From: Actinomycetospora soli
GTDB taxonomy: Bacteria; Actinomycetota; Actinomycetes; Mycobacteriales; Pseudonocardiaceae
DNA: 64,000 bases
Assembly (NCBI RefSeq): GCF_021026295.1
Contig: NZ_JAJNDA010000009.1
Coordinates: 186,001-250,000, forward strand
Direction of reading: 5' to 3'
The translations under genes and the position numbers were made by a program. Positions 61,001-64,000 of this stretch are shown here, one piece after another; positions within the stretch are counted from its first letter, which is position 1, and the number at the start of each line of letters is the position of its first letter. The notes below the pieces were generated by a model. It worked only from the letters and a program-made list of their open reading frames with translations. It searched no databases and was not told where the DNA came from.

Positions 61001-62383
61001 TCAGGCCCCCAGGTAGTTCTGGCCGTCGACGCGCAGGACCTGCCCGTTGATCGCGTACGAGGCGCCCTGGGCGAACCAGGCGATCGTCTCGGCGACGTCG
61101 ATCGGCAGGCCGCCCTGGGTGAGCGAGGACAGCCGGCGGCCCGCCTCGCGGGTGCCGACCGGCATCGCCGCGGTCATGGCGGTCTCGATGAACCCGGGCG
61201 CGACCGCGTTGATCGTCGCGTCCTTGTCCGCGAGCAGCGGGGCGGTGGCCTCGACCAGCCCGATGACGCCCGCCTTGGAGGCGCCGTAGGAGGTCTGGCC
61301 GCGGTTGCCCGCGATGCCGGCCATCGACGAGACGGTGACGATGCGGCCGCCGCGGTGGAACCCGTCGTCGTCGGACGAGGCCAGCAGCAGGTCGTTGATC
61401 GCGAGCTGCGAGTTCAGGTTGACGTCGATGACCGAGTTCCAGCGGTCGGTGTCCTGGTTCGCGAGCAGCTTGTCGCGGGTGATGCCCGCGTTGTGCACCA
61501 CGATGTCGATCCCGCCGTGCCGACGGCAGTGCTCGAGGATGGCCTCGCCCGCGCCGTCGGAGGTGATGTCGAGCTGCAGCGCCGTGCCGCCGACGTCGTT
61601 CGCGGTGTGGGCGAGCGCGTCCCCCGCGGACGGCACGTCGACGGCCACGACCGTCGCGCCGTCCCGGGCCAGCGTCTGCGCCACGGTGCGGCCGATGCCG
61701 CGCGCGGCGCCGGTGACGACCGCGACCTTGCCCGTCACCGGGTGTTCCCAGTCGGTGCCCGCCGAGGAGCCCGCGTACCCGGGCACGGTGCCGACGTCGA
61801 GGCGCTGCCCGTCGACGAACGCGGAGCGCGAGGAGAGGAAGAACCGCAGCGTCGACTCGAGGTCGTTCTCGGCCCCGTCGGCGACGTGGACCAGGTTCAC
61901 CGTGGCGCCGTAGCGCGCCTCCTTGGCCGCGGAGCGGACGAGGCCCTCGAGCGACCGGCGGGCCGCGCGGACGGCGGGGCGCTCGGCCTGGGCCGGGACG
62001 TCCCCGATCACGAGGATGCGGCCCGACGGCCCGACCCGGCGCATCACCGGGGTGAGGAACTGCTGGACCGCGGCGAGGTCGCGCGGGCTCGACAGCCCGG
62101 TGGCGTCGAGGACCGCGGCGGCGACCTTCGACGAGGACGAGCCGCCGCCGATCGGGGCGGCCGGGTCCTCGTGGACCTCCACGCCCGCGTCGGCGAGGAC
62201 CGCGCGGACGACCTTGGCGACCCGGCCGTCGGCGGTGGCGGTGCCGAGCAGGGCGGCGCCGGAGAGCAGCGGCTGCCCGGGCTGCCAGCGGCGCAGCTTC
62301 GGCACCGGGGGGAGACCGACGTTGCCGGCGACCGCCCGGCCGAAGCCCGAGTTGACGAAGTCGGAGTACCAGTCGTGCGACAT
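61001..62383 (-). CDS. fabG4: High-molecular-weight 3-oxoacyl thioester reductase (FabG4-like)
   Basis: A 460-residue two-domain SDR: an N-terminal non-catalytic flavodoxin-like domain (to about residue 210) and a C-terminal Rossmann domain with TGAARGIGR, NAG, the Ser, and YGASK active site. Mycobacterial FabG4 (Rv0242c, 454 residues) has just this layout and uses NADH. It lies between htdX and fadA2, as in mycobacteria, and probably reduces 3-oxoacyl-CoA or -ACP in an alternative elongation or degradation module. Confidence 0.92.
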   Translation of the reverse strand: MSHDWYSDFVNSGFGRAVAGNVGLPPVPKLRRWQPGQPLLSGAALLGTATADGRVAKVVRAVLADAGVEVHEDPAAPIGGGSSSSKVAAAVLDATGLSSPRDLAAVQQFLTPVMRRVGPSGRILVIGDVPAQAERPAVRAARRSLEGLVRSAAKEARYGATVNLVHVADGAENDLESTLRFFLSSRSAFVDGQRLDVGTVPGYAGSSAGTDWEHPVTGKVAVVTGAARGIGRTVAQTLARDGATVVAVDVPSAGDALAHTANDVGGTALQLDITSDGAGEAILEHCRRHGGIDIVVHNAGITRDKLLANQDTDRWNSVIDVNLNSQLAINDLLLASSDDDGFHRGGRIVTVSSMAGIAGNRGQTSYGASKAGVIGLVEATAPLLADKDATINAVAPGFIETAMTAAMPVGTREAGRRLSSLTQGGLPIDVAETIAWFAQGASYAINGQVLRVDGQNYLGA

Positions 62384-62396
62384 GACGTGTCCCTTC

Positions 62397-63686
62397 TCAG
62401 GCCTCGAGGATGGCGACGACGCCCTGGCCGCCGGCCGCGCAGATGGAGATGAGCCCGCGACCTCCGCCGTTCTGGTGGATCGTCTTCGCGAGCGTCGGCA
62501 CGATGCGGGCGCCGGTCGCGGCGAACGGGTGGCCGGCGGCCAGCGAGCTGCCGTGCACGTTGAGCTTGCCGCGGTCGATCGAGCCGAGCGGCGCGTCGAG
62601 CCCCAGGCGCTCCTTGCAGAACTGCGGGCTCTCCCAGGCGGCGAGCGTGGCGAGCACCGTCGAGGCGAACGCCTCGTGGATCTCGTAGAAGTCGAAGTCC
62701 TGCAGGGTGAGGCCGTTGCGCTCGAGCAGGCGCGGCACGGCGTAGGCGGGCGCCATCAGCAGGCCCTCGTCGCCGTGCACGTAGTCGACCGCGGCGGTCT
62801 CGGCGTCGACCAGGTGCGCGAGCACCGGCAGGCCGCGCTCGGCGGCCCACTCGTCGGAGGCCAGCAGCACAGTGGCCGCGCCGTCGGTCAGCGGCGTCGA
62901 GTTGCCCGCCGTCATGGTGGCCTCGGCCTTGTCGCCCCCGGCCGGGAAGAACACCGGCTTGAGCTTGCCGAGCTTCTCCGCCGTCGAGTCGGCGCGGAGG
63001 TTGTTGTCCTTGGTGAGGCCGAGGAACGGCGTCATGAGGTCGTCGAAGAACCCGGCGTCGTAGGCCTTCGCGAGGTTCTGGTGCGAGCGGGCCGTCAGCT
63101 CGTCCTGCGCGGTGCGCTCGACGCCCCAGTGGGCGGCGGTGATCGCGGCGTGCTCGCCCATCGCCATGCCGGTGCGCGGCTCCCGGTTGGCCGGGATCTC
63201 GGGCACGAGCTGGCCCGGGCGCAGCCCGGCGAGGGCCTTGACGACGCCGGCGGTCGACTTCGCGCGGTTCGCCTCGAGGAGGACCTCGCGCAGGTCGTCG
63301 TTCACCGCGATCGGGGCGTCGGACGTGGTGTCCACACCGCCCGCGATGCCGACCTCGATCTGCCCGAGGGCGATCTTGTTGGCGACGAGGATCGCGGCCT
63401 CGAGGCCGGTGCCGCACGCCTGCTGCACATCGTAGGTCGGGGTGGCGGCGGAGAGCCGCGAGCCGAGGACGGCCTCACGGGTGAGGTTGAAGTCGCGGCT
63501 GTGCTTGAGGACGGCGCCGGCGACGACCTCGCCCATGCGCTCCTCGGTCAGCCCGAAGCGGGCGACGAGACCGTCGAGCGCCGCGGTGAGCATGTCCTGG
63601 TTCGAGGCGCGGGCGTAGGCGCCGTTGGAGCGGGCGAACGGGATGCGGTTGGCGCCGACGACCGCCGCGCGACGGGGGCTGGCCAT
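62397..63686 (-). CDS. fadA2: Acetyl-CoA acyltransferase / thiolase, FadA2-like
   Basis: A 429-residue thiolase. The nucleophilic Cys is in QQACGTGLEAA, the His in YEIHEAF, and the second Cys in SICAAGGQG. ATG 63686 has GGAGGA five bases upstream, which settles the start. It is 13 bases before fabG4 and is divergent from a TetR gene, as in the mycobacterial Rv0241c-Rv0243 region. It would condense or cleave acyl-CoA units with the products of the next two genes. Confidence 0.92.
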   Translation of the reverse strand: MASPRRAAVVGANRIPFARSNGAYARASNQDMLTAALDGLVARFGLTEERMGEVVAGAVLKHSRDFNLTREAVLGSRLSAATPTYDVQQACGTGLEAAILVANKIALGQIEVGIAGGVDTTSDAPIAVNDDLREVLLEANRAKSTAGVVKALAGLRPGQLVPEIPANREPRTGMAMGEHAAITAAHWGVERTAQDELTARSHQNLAKAYDAGFFDDLMTPFLGLTKDNNLRADSTAEKLGKLKPVFFPAGGDKAEATMTAGNSTPLTDGAATVLLASDEWAAERGLPVLAHLVDAETAAVDYVHGDEGLLMAPAYAVPRLLERNGLTLQDFDFYEIHEAFASTVLATLAAWESPQFCKERLGLDAPLGSIDRGKLNVHGSSLAAGHPFAATGARIVPTLAKTIHQNGGGRGLISICAAGGQGVVAILEA

Positions 63687-63745
63687 GGGGTCCTCCAGGG
63701 AGGTGCGGGCTTGGTTACTCAAAAGTAGCAGGTACCGTGGGTGCC

Positions 63746-64000
63746 GTGAGTCGTCGTTCGCATCGTCACGAGGACGAGGGGTCCGGCCGGCGTGGCCGCC
63801 GCACCCCGTCGTCGGAAGGCGCTGTGACCGACGGCGCACCGGAGCAGGACACTGCCCCGCCGCCCCGCCGCGACAAACGTTCGAGCCGCTGGGACGAGCA
63901 CCGGCGCGCCCGGCGGCAGGAGCTCACGCTCGCGACGATCGTCGCCATCCGGCAGTTCGGACCCGACGTCGGGATGAGTCAGGTCGCGGCGCAGGCGCGG
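63746..64000 (+). CDS. TetR-family regulator, N-terminal part (cut by window edge)
   Basis: An open frame of 85 codons from GTG 63746 to the right edge. After a basic, disordered 50-residue tail it shows RWDEHRRARRQEL and the beginning of a TetR helix-turn-helix (VAIRQFG, GMSQVAAQA). It is divergent from fadA2. A TetR gene also lies near this locus in mycobacteria (Rv0238). A further GTG at about 63824 is possible. The C-terminal ligand domain is outside the window. Confidence 0.75.
   Translation, partial: MSRRSHRHEDEGSGRRGRRTPSSEGAVTDGAPEQDTAPPPRRDKRSSRWDEHRRARRQELTLATIVAIRQFGPDVGMSQVAAQAR

Noticed and set aside
63716-63727. TACT-N4-AGTA palindrome between fadA2 and the TetR gene as an operator
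   Set aside because: Four-base arms are too short to be significant alone, although the position is right. A larger site may exist around it.

Overview
The window is very GC-rich with strong G/C third-position codons, frequent GTG starts and many 1- to 4-base stop/start overlaps. These traits indicate an actinobacterium. A SigB/SigF-type stress sigma factor, a 6C small RNA, LGFP repeats on a wall amidase, a two-subunit methylmalonyl-CoA mutase with MeaB, and a mycobacterium-like htdX-fabG4-fadA2 locus suggest a member of the Pseudonocardiaceae or a related mycolata-neighbouring family. The family placement is inference. I saw no tRNA, rRNA, CRISPR array, insertion sequence or prophage.

Layout. 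1-8.5 kb: a Tat-exported metallophosphoesterase cut by the left edge with a PHO-box-like leader, a CocE-type hydrolase, a 6C small RNA, a stress sigma factor, an APC permease, a FUSC membrane protein and a coiled-coil protein. 8.5-24.3 kb: a secreted lipase and a block for aromatic-acid catabolism. That block holds an IclR regulator divergent from pcaH-pcaG-pobA, an Lrp regulator with an EamA exporter, a hydroxycinnamoyl-CoA hydratase-lyase with its CoA ligase and a MarR regulator, a FadD36/MatB-like ligase, an unusual orphan MurE-like ligase, an aromatic-acid MFS permease, a desaturase and an RNase Sa-like/barstar pair. 24.3-34.9 kb: a short leader peptide rich in aromatic residues in front of a DAHP synthase, mutA-mutB, a triple hairpin repeat array, a SUKH protein overlapping a SNF2 helicase, and meaB.

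34.9-54 kb: a Tle1-like (DUF2235) hydrolase co-transcribed with an animal-type haem peroxidase, a large LuxR-type regulator, catalase, a LysR regulator, small proteins, a TetR/P450 pair, an OmpR/histidine-kinase pair, an LGFP amidase, a DUF1918 protein and a ClpC-like unfoldase with an HspR-type operator. 54-64 kb: a CurA-like reductase, PhoX with a PHO-box-like element, a CynX-type MFS, a phosphodiester glycosidase, and htdX-fabG4-fadA2 with a divergent TetR gene cut by the right edge.

The genes form a coherent aromatic programme. Hydroxycinnamates are converted to CoA thioesters and cleaved, 4-hydroxybenzoate is hydroxylated, and protocatechuate is ring-opened. Each step sits beside its own candidate regulator and palindromic operator, while aromatic biosynthesis appears to be attenuated. 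Two phosphatases share PhoP-type direct repeats. Stress functions (sigma factor, catalase, Clp, DUF1918) carry plausible stress-promoter or HspR motifs. The intergenic spaces carry an unusual set of long palindromes, including four 49-bp elements with one 19-11-19 geometry and a further 19-bp hairpin inside a coding gene.
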